Made by a program: the position numbers and the translations under genes | Shown here: positions 54,145 to 62,476 of the stretch, in pieces | Numbering within the stretch: the first letter of the stretch is position 1 | How the letters are laid out: every line of letters starts with the position of its first letter | The notes under the pieces: generated by a model | Seen by the model: only the letters and a program-made list of their open reading frames with translations | Told to the model about the DNA's origin: nothing | The model's database searches: none | NCBI RefSeq assembly: GCF_031851795.1 | Contig: NZ_CP134696.1 | Location: 3,182,501-3,246,500 of the forward strand | DNA: 64,000 bases | Direction: 5' to 3' | From: Pontibacter sp. G13 | Lineage (GTDB): Bacteria > Bacteroidota > Bacteroidia > J057

Positions 54145-54408
54145 GCGTGGCAGGCCATTGAGTATGTGAAGAATGTCCGTTCGGGTTTGATCAAGTGTTG
54201 CTACTTTTAGGATATTTCCCATTTCGGCTTATCCATAAACAACACTTTCTTGGGGACAATAATCAAGCCGCAGGGGAAAATCATTTGACGATCCACGAAA
54301 GCATGTATGATATATGGGAATTGTGTCATCAGTGACTGATTTTTCCCTTGCGCAAGACCGCTTGTTGTGGATATTTGTGACTCATCTTGACCTCCGGAAT
54401 TTGTCACT

Positions 54409-55041
54409 ATGAATCATCGTCAATCATCCATCTCATTCTGGGCCGTCTGTCTGGCCCTATTTGCATGCCTAAGCCTTGCCAGCGGCTGTGAAGATCCCTG
54501 TGACGGCAAAATCTGCGAAAATGGGGGAACCTGTATCGATGGGGAATGCGAATGCCCCGAAGGATTTATTGGCCCAAATTGCAATATCAACTTGGATCCC
54601 TGTGCCAATAAAAACTGCGATCCCACCGGTACCGAAAACTGTGTCTCCGGCGCCAATGGGAACGCGTATTGTCAATGTAAGGATGGATACGAAGGTGACT
54701 TCTGCGAATTGACCTGGACACGGAAGTTCATCCGTATCTGGGAAGCCACTGAGGATTGCATGGCTGCAGAAACTTTTTTCGACGTACAGGTGGAAGATGG
54801 GCCCGAGTTCAAGAAATTCACCATCGCCAATTTTCACAACGAGGCCAATACCAACACGACTGCCAAAATCGTATGTCGCATGATTTCATCGAATTCATTC
54901 GACATCCCTGAGCAAATCATGCCATTTGGTACCGTAACAGGGATCGGAAGCTTTCAAGCAAGTGGGACCGTTGGCCTCAACTACACCATCATTCGAGGCA
55001 AGGATACCCTGAATTGCCAAGCGACCCTTGCTCCGAATTAA
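54409..55041 (+). CDS. Lipoprotein with EGF-like repeats
   Basis: The 210-residue product has a lipoprotein signal peptide (LASGC, Cys27) and two EGF-like modules (about residues 27-100): CDGKICENGGTCIDGECEC and then a second with CQCKDGYEGDFC. Each has the EGF C-x-C...G pattern. A C-terminal beta-rich region without Cys clusters follows (about 110-210). It should be anchored in the outer membrane and face the surface, perhaps for adhesion or protein contact. A terminal function is not known. Confidence 0.88.
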   Translation: MNHRQSSISFWAVCLALFACLSLASGCEDPCDGKICENGGTCIDGECECPEGFIGPNCNINLDPCANKNCDPTGTENCVSGANGNAYCQCKDGYEGDFCELTWTRKFIRIWEATEDCMAAETFFDVQVEDGPEFKKFTIANFHNEANTNTTAKIVCRMISSNSFDIPEQIMPFGTVTGIGSFQASGTVGLNYTIIRGKDTLNCQATLAPN

Positions 55042-55055
55042 GGATAGTTTCCTGA

Positions 55056-55418
55056 CTAGCGATCTGAAAGCTGGTATTCCGCAAACACCATTTCTTCGCC
55101 GCGATGCTTGATTGTGAAACCGATATTCTCGTCGGTTTCATACACTTTGGGCTCTAGATCCTCAGCAATCGTAGCCTGAGGGGTAACCACCGGTCGGCGG
55201 AACTCTGACTCCATCTGGTAGACGGCCATCAGAAAATCGTCGAGGATGGTATCTCTAGAGACGAGAAAATCCAATGCTTTCGGAGACATCTGCATGCCTA
55301 GATCCGTGATCATGTTGCGGGCATCCTCCAGGGTGTGATGCTTGCCTACTGGACGTGAGAAGTTGGGCATCCAGCTACGCACAAGGCGCTTGAATCGATT
55401 GAATTCTGGTAGATCCAT
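55056..55418 (-). CDS. Small cytoplasmic protein, function unknown
   Basis: The 120-residue product has no signal peptide or membrane segment. The N-terminal 70 residues are helical (LPEFNRFKRLVRSWMPNF, then a helix-rich middle), and the end is a short beta-like region (IGFTIKHRGEEMVFAEYQL). No family is recognised. It is 8 bp downstream of the exonuclease gene on the same strand and is very likely cotranscribed with it, so a role alongside that enzyme is possible. Confidence 0.65.
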   Translation of the reverse strand: MDLPEFNRFKRLVRSWMPNFSRPVGKHHTLEDARNMITDLGMQMSPKALDFLVSRDTILDDFLMAVYQMESEFRRPVVTPQATIAEDLEPKVYETDENIGFTIKHRGEEMVFAEYQLSDR

Positions 55419-55426
55419 AAGTTATA

Positions 55427-56146
55427 TCAGGCTTCCTGCATATTGACGAGTGGGAGTCTGCTCATTTTCAGGACTACTTGAGCCGTAGTCAAGACATCCT
55501 TTTCGCAGTAGTTTTTGATTCGTTCGTGGGCCCCTTCCACCCAGAAGGTATGGGACACCATGCTACCATCGATATCGTCTTTGGGAGAAGGAATATCCAT
55601 GACCGCTGCGATCAAATCCAAACTGGTATAGGATTTATAATCCCCAAACTTCCAGAGCTCCATCGTATCCACAAAGCTCGTTTCCCAAGGCTTTTTCCCC
55701 TGTACCTGTAGGATGTCCGGAATCGGAAGACCATGGATCATGTATCTGCGGCCCAAATACGGAAAATCGAACTCCTTGCCATTGTGGGCGCAAAGTCGAT
55801 AGCCCGGCCGCTTCTCCTGATAGCCCTGAAGCATCGCGCCGAACTCTACCAGTGTTTTCCGCTCGTCGGGCCCAAAGTAGGATTGCACATGGAAATGTGG
55901 TTGATCTCCTTCGAATCTCAACACGCCAGCGGAGATACATACTACTTTCCCAAACTCCGCAAAAATGGCAGCCTTTTGGGCATACAGATCTTCCGGAGAA
56001 GTATCGGGATCGGAAAATCGGAACTTGTTGGCCTTTCGTTCCCAGAGCTTCTGCATCCTTTCGGATAAATCTTCAAATTGGGCATGGGAGGAGGCGGTCT
56101 CGATATCCACGAATAGTAGGTTCTCGAGCTGATTCGAGGTAAACAT
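55427..56146 (-). CDS. DnaQ-like 3'-5' exonuclease (predicted PolB-like)
   Basis: The 239-residue protein has the three exonuclease motifs of the RNase H-like fold: Exo I FVDIETA, Exo II LCAHNGKEFDFPYL and Exo III YCEKDVLTTAQV. The short form with an Exo III YxxxD fits the predicted 3'-5' exonuclease group found without a polymerase domain in Bacteroidota. It may proof-read or process DNA or RNA ends. The ATG at 56146 is used; TTG at 56152 is the only alternative. It is probably in an operon with the small downstream gene. Confidence 0.92.
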   Translation of the reverse strand: MFTSNQLENLLFVDIETASSHAQFEDLSERMQKLWERKANKFRFSDPDTSPEDLYAQKAAIFAEFGKVVCISAGVLRFEGDQPHFHVQSYFGPDERKTLVEFGAMLQGYQEKRPGYRLCAHNGKEFDFPYLGRRYMIHGLPIPDILQVQGKKPWETSFVDTMELWKFGDYKSYTSLDLIAAVMDIPSPKDDIDGSMVSHTFWVEGAHERIKNYCEKDVLTTAQVVLKMSRLPLVNMQEA

Positions 56147-56265
56147 AGACAAAATGATATGCGGGTTTCGAACTAAAGGCTAGGGACACATCGTGCAGGA
56201 TGTCCGGGGAGGTAGGCCCTTGCGAGCAAGTCAAATATACGGGATCTCGTGCATTCAACCAATCA

Positions 56266-56310
56266 GCAAACAGAAGCCGCTCCCCAGTCTTAGAGACCCA
56301 GAGAGCGGCT
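56266..56310 (-). terminator. Probable terminator of the processing protease gene
   Basis: AGCCGCT (56275-56281) pairs with AGCGGCT (56304-56310). Read on the minus strand TTCTGTTT follows. It lies 20 bp after the stop codon. Confidence 0.6.
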
Positions 56311-56329
56311 TTACGATATTTTGAGCCAA

Positions 56330-57970
56330 TTAGTTGGCGATGCTGAACTGTCCAGTTTCTTCCAACTCCGAAGAGAAAGGCATCAACTTACGAGCGCGTT
56401 GGATGACCTGATCCGTCTTGTGGATCACAGGCCAGAATCCTTCTTCACCATGAAGACGACGGCCAATGTAAGCCATGATCCGGTTGTCGATGTATTTCTT
56501 CGAAGTCTCATAATCCTCCGCTACGAATGGCACTTCTCTCGCCTCTGCGAAGGAAATGAACTCATTGAGTAGAGACTGCGTAACCGCAAATTTCTCGTAA
56601 TAATCGCGGGGTTCGGGATAGGTACTGGCCAACGTCTTGTGAGAATCCACATAGTGTGCGGCAAATCTGCGGAACATATCCTGAATCCGGAGATCGGTGA
56701 AATACTTGGAACCACCCGTGGTATCGTCTGGCACAAATACGTCTGGATAAATTCCCCCACCGCCATAAACGATGCGTCCTGCGTCCGTACGGAATGTCAA
56801 GGAATCGGGCACTTGAATCTTGGTCTCGTCGAAGATCTCCCCAGACTGGAATCGCTCGGAGATTTCTGCGTCGTATTCTTCAGAAGTCTTGTCATAAGGC
56901 TTCTGGATGCACCGGCCACTTGGGGTGTAATATTTGGAAACGACAATTCGGATGGCAGAACCGTCTTCAAACTCTTCCTGAATCTGCACCAGCCCTTTAC
57001 CAAAAGAGCGTACGCCCACGATCAAGCCGCGGTCGTGATCTTGGATGGCTCCAGAAACGATTTCACTCGCAGAAGCAGAGCTATAGTCAATAAGGACAAT
57101 CAAGCCTCCTTTTTCGAATTCACCCACCTCATCGGTAGATTCATAGGATTGTTGACTATTGGGAATACGGCCTTCTGTGGAGACGATACCCATTCCACCC
57201 TTGAGGAATTCGTCGGCGATATGATACGCTTGGGTCATGTAGCCACCGGGGTTTCCGCGAAGATCCAAAATCAGGGATTCCATGCCCTGTTCTTTGAGGG
57301 CGACCAGCTGCTCGTGGAACTCCTGGAAGGTGGTCTCAGCAAATCGGGTGATACGGATATACCCCATACCATTGCTGATCATGTAGGCATAATCTACACT
57401 GTTGAGCGGAATCTTGTCGCGTGTGATATTGAATTCGAGGAGATCTTCGAAACCACTTCTGAGAATTCCCACCAGCACTTGCGTACCCTTCGGGCCTTTC
57501 AGGTATTTGGTGACGTCGGAGTTGGTGATGCCGATACCGGCGACATTTTCGCCGTCAACTGTTACAATTCGATCACCAGCCATGATCCCAAGCTTTTCAC
57601 TAGGGCCACCGGAGAGCGGAGTTTCGACATATATGGTATCCTCCAAAATGTTGAATTGGATGCCAATCCCCTCAAAACTGCCGTTCATCTGCTCCCGCAT
57701 CTGTTTCATTTCAGAGGCGGGAATATAGAAAGAGTGAGGATCGAGTCCTTCCATGACTCCTTGAATCGCATCGTCCACCAGTTTGTTGGCGGCAACGTCT
57801 TCCACATAATTATTTTGGATAAACTGAAGGGTATGTTGAAGCTTGCCTACCCCGGAGTAGATACTCATTCCTTGGGGCGATCCTTGATTTTCTTTAATCT
57901 TAAATCCCGCGAGCAACCCTACCACGATGAATGCAAGGCCAAAGAGGAAATACTTGATGACTTTGTTCAT
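56330..57970 (-). CDS. S41 family C-terminal processing protease with PDZ domain
   Basis: The 546-residue protein has an N-terminal membrane helix or signal anchor (about 6-23), a PDZ domain (about 85-175; MAGDRIVTVDGENVAGIG) and an S41 peptidase domain. The catalytic Ser lies in SASASEIVSGA and the general-base Lys in SFGKGLVQ. It belongs to the CtpA/Prc group, which trims C-termini of periplasmic proteins. A further helical C-terminal region (about 420-546) is present, as in other Bacteroidota forms. The ATG at 57970 is used rather than a TTG two codons earlier. Confidence 0.95.
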   Translation of the reverse strand: MNKVIKYFLFGLAFIVVGLLAGFKIKENQGSPQGMSIYSGVGKLQHTLQFIQNNYVEDVAANKLVDDAIQGVMEGLDPHSFYIPASEMKQMREQMNGSFEGIGIQFNILEDTIYVETPLSGGPSEKLGIMAGDRIVTVDGENVAGIGITNSDVTKYLKGPKGTQVLVGILRSGFEDLLEFNITRDKIPLNSVDYAYMISNGMGYIRITRFAETTFQEFHEQLVALKEQGMESLILDLRGNPGGYMTQAYHIADEFLKGGMGIVSTEGRIPNSQQSYESTDEVGEFEKGGLIVLIDYSSASASEIVSGAIQDHDRGLIVGVRSFGKGLVQIQEEFEDGSAIRIVVSKYYTPSGRCIQKPYDKTSEEYDAEISERFQSGEIFDETKIQVPDSLTFRTDAGRIVYGGGGIYPDVFVPDDTTGGSKYFTDLRIQDMFRRFAAHYVDSHKTLASTYPEPRDYYEKFAVTQSLLNEFISFAEAREVPFVAEDYETSKKYIDNRIMAYIGRRLHGEEGFWPVIHKTDQVIQRARKLMPFSSELEETGQFSIAN

Positions 57971-58099
57971 ATCCAAATGTAAGCTGAAAAGGCCTGAATC
58001 AAAAGCCGAAAGTTGCGAGAGGGGATAGGTGTTGTGTGGAGGGGAAATCGGTGTTGGGGAGTCGTATTTTCAGTCGTACCTTTATCGTAATATCGCATC

Positions 58100-58660
58100 A
58101 TGCCGAATACACCCACTTTCAGGAGTCGTCCATTCCTCCCCATCTTGGCGCTTTTGGGCTGCCAAATAATGGCAATATGGGGCTGTGGAGGCAGCAAAGC
58201 CCTGAAATCCGCCGAAGTCTCACAATTCAAACTAGGCGAGCCCATGCCCGATCGGGCGGACATCCAGTTTGAGGATACACTTGTCAGAGATACCGTATTT
58301 GCGGAGGGCGGATACCAATGGCATGCTTGGGTACTGAAATATCCCGATGGGGACTTGATTGTCGAATCGGACTTTTTTGGGCATGATTTGGTCAATCGAA
58401 TCAGAATAGAAACCCCCTCATTGCCGGTTGCCAAGGATCTGGCGGTAGGACAGACGTTCGGAGATATCCAATCTGCTTTCAAGAAAGTGAATCTCATGTA
58501 CCTTTCGGCATACCAATTGGTGGATGTGGTACCGAAGCGTCAACCTCAATTGCATTTCCTGATCAAGGAGCCCACATTGTCCCCTGATCAGGGAGGAACG
58601 CTTCTCAACAAACATCAAATCTCCGATTCAGCCCAAATTGTGGCCATCGTAGTCATGTAA
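58100..58660 (+). CDS. Putative lipoprotein, function unknown
   Basis: The 186-residue product has a hydrophobic N-terminal segment with two possible lipidation cysteines (LLGC21 or WGC29); the charged start (RSRPF) fits a signal peptide. The rest is a mixed alpha/beta exported domain without recognised family features. It is divergent from the S41 protease gene and 27 bp before the beta-barrel gene on the same strand, so the pair is probably cotranscribed. Confidence 0.65.
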   Translation: MPNTPTFRSRPFLPILALLGCQIMAIWGCGGSKALKSAEVSQFKLGEPMPDRADIQFEDTLVRDTVFAEGGYQWHAWVLKYPDGDLIVESDFFGHDLVNRIRIETPSLPVAKDLAVGQTFGDIQSAFKKVNLMYLSAYQLVDVVPKRQPQLHFLIKEPTLSPDQGGTLLNKHQISDSAQIVAIVVM

Positions 58661-58687
58661 CCTTCTTGCACCTAACACTGGAATTCC

Positions 58688-59356
58688 ATGCGTCCGATTT
58701 TGACTATCCTGCTCTTTCTGTGCACCATTTCTTGGGGATGGTCCCAAAACTATGGTCCGCCGATGCAGATCGGGCTTGGACTATCGGGCATTACCTATGC
58801 AGGAGATTTGGCTGCACTCGATGATCCCATCAAACGAATCTCTGCGGGTTTCAACCTTTCCTTCGAAAAGGACCACAATCGCGTATGGAGAACTCGACTC
58901 AACTTGGGGTTAGGGTCCTTTTCGGAGCAATCTGATCGTATCGGAGCAAAAGTGAGTATTTCGCCAGATGGAGAATCCTTTGTGAGAACCCAATTCTACT
59001 TTGGGGATTTGACCCTTCTAGCACACCCTCTGCCCAACAAACGGATTCAGCCTTTTCTAGGTCTTGGTGCTGGCATTCTGCTATTCTACCCGAAAGATGC
59101 TCAGGGTACGCCACTCCATGTGGATGAACTCCAGAATCGCCTCTTTAATACTGCAGTGCCTCAAATTCCTGGGACCATCGGTGTCAAAGGAGAACTTACC
59201 CCTATGGTTTCTCTCTCAATGGGATACACCTACAGATTCATTCCTACAGATTTGTTGGATAGTACGGAAGTAGAATCTGGATTCGACGCTGTGCACACCC
59301 TCACGCTTCGGCTACTCATCACCATGATCTCCCCACGCCGAGCCATCCAGAAATAG
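58688..59356 (+). CDS. Outer membrane beta-barrel protein
   Basis: The 222-residue protein has a signal peptide (cleavage near GWS-QNY, residue 19) and repeated amphipathic strands with Gly (IGLGLSGITYAGDLAAL, ISAGFNLSFEKD, PFLGLGAGILLFYP, LSMGYTYRFIP), typical of Bacteroidota outer membrane barrels. It ends with a strand and a short basic tail. It follows a putative lipoprotein gene by 27 bp. The specific substrate or role is unknown. Confidence 0.85.
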   Translation: MRPILTILLFLCTISWGWSQNYGPPMQIGLGLSGITYAGDLAALDDPIKRISAGFNLSFEKDHNRVWRTRLNLGLGSFSEQSDRIGAKVSISPDGESFVRTQFYFGDLTLLAHPLPNKRIQPFLGLGAGILLFYPKDAQGTPLHVDELQNRLFNTAVPQIPGTIGVKGELTPMVSLSMGYTYRFIPTDLLDSTEVESGFDAVHTLTLRLLITMISPRRAIQK

Positions 59357-59847
59357 TTCGAGGATTTTGTAAGCATTCCCCCAAAAACTCGTGGGCACTT
59401 AACGCTTACTTGTCTACTTTGTTTGTATCGAATCATGGGAATTCCAACGTGCCAAACGGGGAGTCTCCATCAGTCATACTTCTTTGGGATGCCCTTTGAC
59501 GGGTATTCTTGCTTCCCGCCTCGACCCTACTTCCTTTGAACGAAGGCCCACCTTTGGCCTGATCGCTGGCGTACCAGTGAAAATGTCACTCGGTAGCTCC
59601 TCTTGCCATTTTTCGGCCAAACACTTGCTCCAAACAACGTTTCAGGTTTCCTCCGCCTCTTATGCGGTTTCATCGGCATCAAGTCCCGACACACCTCAAA
59701 TTCACTGAATTACTGAGAGTTAGATGACGGCTAATGTTTGATTTTGGATATTTTTTTCGTTGGAAAGTGACCACCTTGGCAATTTTTAGTCAAATAGGTA
59801 AACAAATTCCTTTCTCCTTTGGTAGCGCATTCGCTCAGAGATGGAAT
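59357..59847. other. Convergent intergenic region, no gene seen
   Basis: The 491-bp gap between the beta-barrel gene and the 59848-60645 gene has no clear terminator. A 74-codon frame at 59484-59708 is rich in Ser/Pro/Ala and reads like noise. The right third is AT-rich. Nothing else was recognised. Confidence 0.45.
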
Positions 59848-60645
59848 TTAGCTCTTTGAAGAAGTAAGTGTGAAGATCGAAAGCTCTGTGGGTGTAGGTA
59901 GTACCAAGAGGTGTTCTCCCATTACCATGGAAGTTTCCTTTGGGTGAGCGCCTTCAGATAGGTTGGTGTGTACCGGTTCGGAAGCGTTCTGGTGATAAAC
60001 ATAAGCTATACCACCTCCGCTCCTTGACAGGGTATATTCTACTAACCACAAAGCTTGCCGAGTGTTTGAAGCTCCTTCAGCCGATACATGCTGAGTAGAT
60101 GATTGAGGAGAAAGATTTTCCTCGGATTTGAATGCTCGCGCATCGGCTACTGGTTTCATCCGAGGCGCATGAATCCATGCCTTCGTTTTCGAAGCATAAG
60201 ACTCATCTGGATGTTGAAGGGCTTTGTTCCACAGGGTTCCATCTTTTAAAGATCTGTTGACGATATCAGCCAGCTTATCAGGTCTGCAAGTTAGGTACCC
60301 TGGAAAGACATCCTCCACGTGAGCTTGAGGATCTGTCCATACCAAGGATTGCTCATCTAGATGGTAGACATAGATACCGCGGGCGATCGGCATGGAGGGA
60401 TCGGGATAACGGGTGCAAACTAGATGCGCACCCACCAATGCGATGGGAATGTCCCACCAATCTAATTCGGTGGATGATGCTAAGGTCCACTGTGGTTCAG
60501 CTCCCAACTTCACCATACTTACTTCTGAGGATGGTTTATCACCATTCCGACAAATGACTGCCAATTGGTTTTCGTAGGGGTCTGGCACTATCGTCCAGAT
60601 CGTTGCGGGAAATTGGATATCGATGCTCTGTATTTGGTTATGCAT
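59848..60645 (-). CDS. Conserved-looking protein, possibly DUF4905-like
   Basis: The 265-residue cytoplasmic protein is beta-rich with repeated aromatic strands (FPATIWTIVPDPYENQLAV, WDIPIALVGAHLVCTRY, GIYVYHLDEQSLVW), suggesting a beta-propeller-like or repeated-sheet fold. The pattern 'IW.I..D....LAV..R' and 'WWD' near the N-terminus fits my recollection of the Bacteroidota family DUF4905, but this was not checked. It has no signal peptide. It is divergent from the ECF sigma gene; function is unknown. Confidence 0.65.
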   Translation of the reverse strand: MHNQIQSIDIQFPATIWTIVPDPYENQLAVICRNGDKPSSEVSMVKLGAEPQWTLASSTELDWWDIPIALVGAHLVCTRYPDPSMPIARGIYVYHLDEQSLVWTDPQAHVEDVFPGYLTCRPDKLADIVNRSLKDGTLWNKALQHPDESYASKTKAWIHAPRMKPVADARAFKSEENLSPQSSTQHVSAEGASNTRQALWLVEYTLSRSGGGIAYVYHQNASEPVHTNLSEGAHPKETSMVMGEHLLVLPTPTELSIFTLTSSKS

Positions 60646-60772
60646 GCTGAAAGTGAACAGTGATTTCAGGCAAATACGTCTTTTCCTCGCGAAAAACGGC
60701 CGATCACTCCCTAAAACCCTTGATTATTTTAGCCGTTTAGGCAATGGAATTGTTTTGTTTATTCTTTTTGGT

Positions 60773-60789
60773 AAATTGTTAAACAATTT
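60773..60789. promoter_or_regulatory. Palindrome upstream of the ECF sigma gene
   Basis: AAATTGTT-A-AACAATTT is a perfect 8-bp inverted repeat with a 1-nt centre, 55 bp before the sigma factor start. It shares the TTGTT/AACAA core with the palindrome downstream of the gene at 61374-61392. Confidence 0.45.
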
Positions 60790-60844
60790 CTGAGCTATGG
60801 CACAACGGCCCTCTTAGGACAAACTTTCAGAAAACGTAAAACCT

Positions 60845-61354
60845 ATGACTGCTTTGGAGTTTAACACGGCGGTAGTCAATCTCTACAAATCCCTGAAGCC
60901 GATTGCTTTCAAATTGACTAGGGATACCGAGGAAGCCAATGACCTGTTACAGGAGACCCTGCTCAAAGCCATTGCTAACAGGGACAAGTTCACTGATGGT
61001 ACCAACCTGAAGGCCTGGTTGTACACGATCATGAAAAACACGTTTATCACCAACTATCACAGATTGGTAAAACGTAAAACCTTCATCGATACAACTGAGA
61101 ACCTACACTTCATCAATTCATCCTTCCACGTAACTGAAAATGGTGCGGGATCTAAGTTGGCGATGGATGAAATTGATACGGCCATCAAAGATTTGAACCA
61201 CGAATACAAGACCCCATTCATGATGCACTACAAGGGGTACAAGTATTTTGAGATTGCAGACATCTTGAACATCCCTATCGGAACTGTCAAGAATCGCATT
61301 CACATTGCTCGGAAGGAATTGAAAGGAAAGCTGAAGAGCTACGCGAAGCCTTGA
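60845..61354 (+). CDS. ECF-type RNA polymerase sigma factor
   Basis: The 169-residue protein has sigma region 2 (RDTEEANDLLQETLLKAIANR, residues about 23-45) and region 4 with a helix-turn-helix (FEIADILNIPIGTVKNRIHI, about 138-157), the layout of extracytoplasmic-function sigma factors. No anti-sigma gene is adjacent. It stands upstream of crtB and crtW on the same strand, so it may switch on carotenoid synthesis under light or oxidative stress. Matching palindromes on both sides of the gene suggest control of itself and crtB. Confidence 0.93.
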   Translation: MTALEFNTAVVNLYKSLKPIAFKLTRDTEEANDLLQETLLKAIANRDKFTDGTNLKAWLYTIMKNTFITNYHRLVKRKTFIDTTENLHFINSSFHVTENGAGSKLAMDEIDTAIKDLNHEYKTPFMMHYKGYKYFEIADILNIPIGTVKNRIHIARKELKGKLKSYAKP

Positions 61355-61373
61355 GTAGATTGTGGAGGAAATT

Positions 61374-61392
61374 TTGTTTAATTATTAAACAA
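61374..61392. promoter_or_regulatory. 19-bp perfect palindrome before crtB
   Basis: TTGTTTAAT-T-ATTAAACAA is a perfect 9-bp inverted repeat. A further TAAACAA follows at about 61400. The same TAAACAA string is present in the palindrome upstream of the sigma gene, so one regulator (for example a MerR- or MarR-type protein) or the sigma factor could recognise both. Confidence 0.5.
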
Positions 61393-61424
61393 GGCTTTTA
61401 AACAAAAAATTCATTCTCTATATT

Positions 61425-61536
61425 GGGGTCCAGAAGGATGTAAACCATCCAAACGTTGGACACCGAATAGCTGTCAGGATAATCAGGACGGGTGCTTCCA
61501 ACGAGAAACGTGAAGGCACCCGTTCGATTTGTTTTG
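61425..61536 (+). ncRNA. Structured leader/terminator region before crtB
   Basis: Two hairpins are visible. The first is nested: GTCCA (61428-61432) pairs with TGGAC (61457-61461), and inside it GGATG (61436-61440) pairs with CATCC (61446-61450) around TAAAC. The second is a strong stem, ACGGGTGCTTC (61488-61498) with GAAGGCACCCGT (61512-61523), followed by TCGATTTGTTTT, as in a terminator. It lies 36 bp before crtB. It could be an attenuator, a riboregulator or the sigma gene terminator. It does not match a riboswitch I know. Confidence 0.4.
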
Positions 61537-61571
61537 GAATAACTTATTGTCCTCCACCAAACTTCGCTCTC

Positions 61572-62405
61572 ATGCAATTATTCTTGGAAACCTGTCAGGC
61601 TTGCAGCAAGGTGATCACAAATGCCTATAGCACATCATTCAGCCTTGGAATCAAAACGTTGAATCGGAAATATCGGGGGCCTATATACAATATATATGGT
61701 TTTGTCCGATTTGCCGATGAAATTGTAGATACTTTTCACGATTACGATAAAGCTGCGCTTCTCAGCCAGTTTCGCGAGGACACTTGGAAAGCAATAGAAG
61801 AGGGAATCAGCTTGAACCCTGTCCTTCATTCTTTCCAACAAGTCGTTCGTGAATACCAAATCGAGCGTGAGCTCATCGAAGCATTTCTCGACAGCATGGA
61901 AATGGATCTCCACCATGACCGCTATGATAGCCCGATGTACAATCAATACATCTATGGATCAGCGGAAGTGGTAGGGTTGATGTGCCTGAGAGTTTTCTGC
62001 GAAGGCGATGACGCTCAATACCAAGCATTACGCGCCCCTGCGAGAAGCCTTGGTCGCGCATTCCAAAAGGTGAACTTCCTCCGTGACATGCAGGCTGACT
62101 TTGAAGATCGTGGAAGACTGTACTTCCCGGGCGTGGAGATGAGCTCTTTTGACAAGGATTCCAAAAAGGCCATTGAGGAAGATATCCGCCAAGATTTCGA
62201 AGATGCCTACCTAGGGATTATCCGTCTTCCTGAAGGTGCCAGAGCTGGGGTTTTGTTGGCCTATCGCTACTACCTCAAGCTTTTCCGCAAAATCTGTGGC
62301 CTCTCGCCGACCAAGATCTTGGAAGAGCGAATCCGCATTCCAAACCCTGTTAAAATCTCCATTTTGGTGGGAACCTACTTCCGTCATTCCCTGAGCCTCC
62401 TGTAG
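61572..62405 (+). CDS. crtB: Phytoene/squalene synthase family protein (CrtB)
   Basis: The 277-residue enzyme has both Asp-rich motifs of trans-isoprenyl synthases, FADEIVDTF (about 52-60) and RDMQADFEDRGRLYFP (about 171-186), plus YGSAEVVGLMCL. CrtB condenses two geranylgeranyl diphosphate molecules to phytoene, the first step of carotenoid synthesis. Length is usual. It is followed by crtW after 71 bp and probably shares its transcript. No crtI desaturase or crtY cyclase lies in this window. Confidence 0.95.
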   Translation: MQLFLETCQACSKVITNAYSTSFSLGIKTLNRKYRGPIYNIYGFVRFADEIVDTFHDYDKAALLSQFREDTWKAIEEGISLNPVLHSFQQVVREYQIERELIEAFLDSMEMDLHHDRYDSPMYNQYIYGSAEVVGLMCLRVFCEGDDAQYQALRAPARSLGRAFQKVNFLRDMQADFEDRGRLYFPGVEMSSFDKDSKKAIEEDIRQDFEDAYLGIIRLPEGARAGVLLAYRYYLKLFRKICGLSPTKILEERIRIPNPVKISILVGTYFRHSLSLL

Positions 62406-62476
62406 GAATTCTCTCGCCGAATCGGTAATATTTCCCCGCATTCAGCACCAAAAGCTGTTTGTAGCGGCCCTTTGCA

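Noticed and set aside
56639-57982. 447-codon plus-strand frame inside the S41 protease gene
   Set aside because: Shadow of a clear protease gene with intact catalytic and PDZ motifs.
59484-59708. 74-codon frame in the convergent gap
   Set aside because: Ser/Pro/Ala-rich noise without start signal, domain or hydrophobic pattern.
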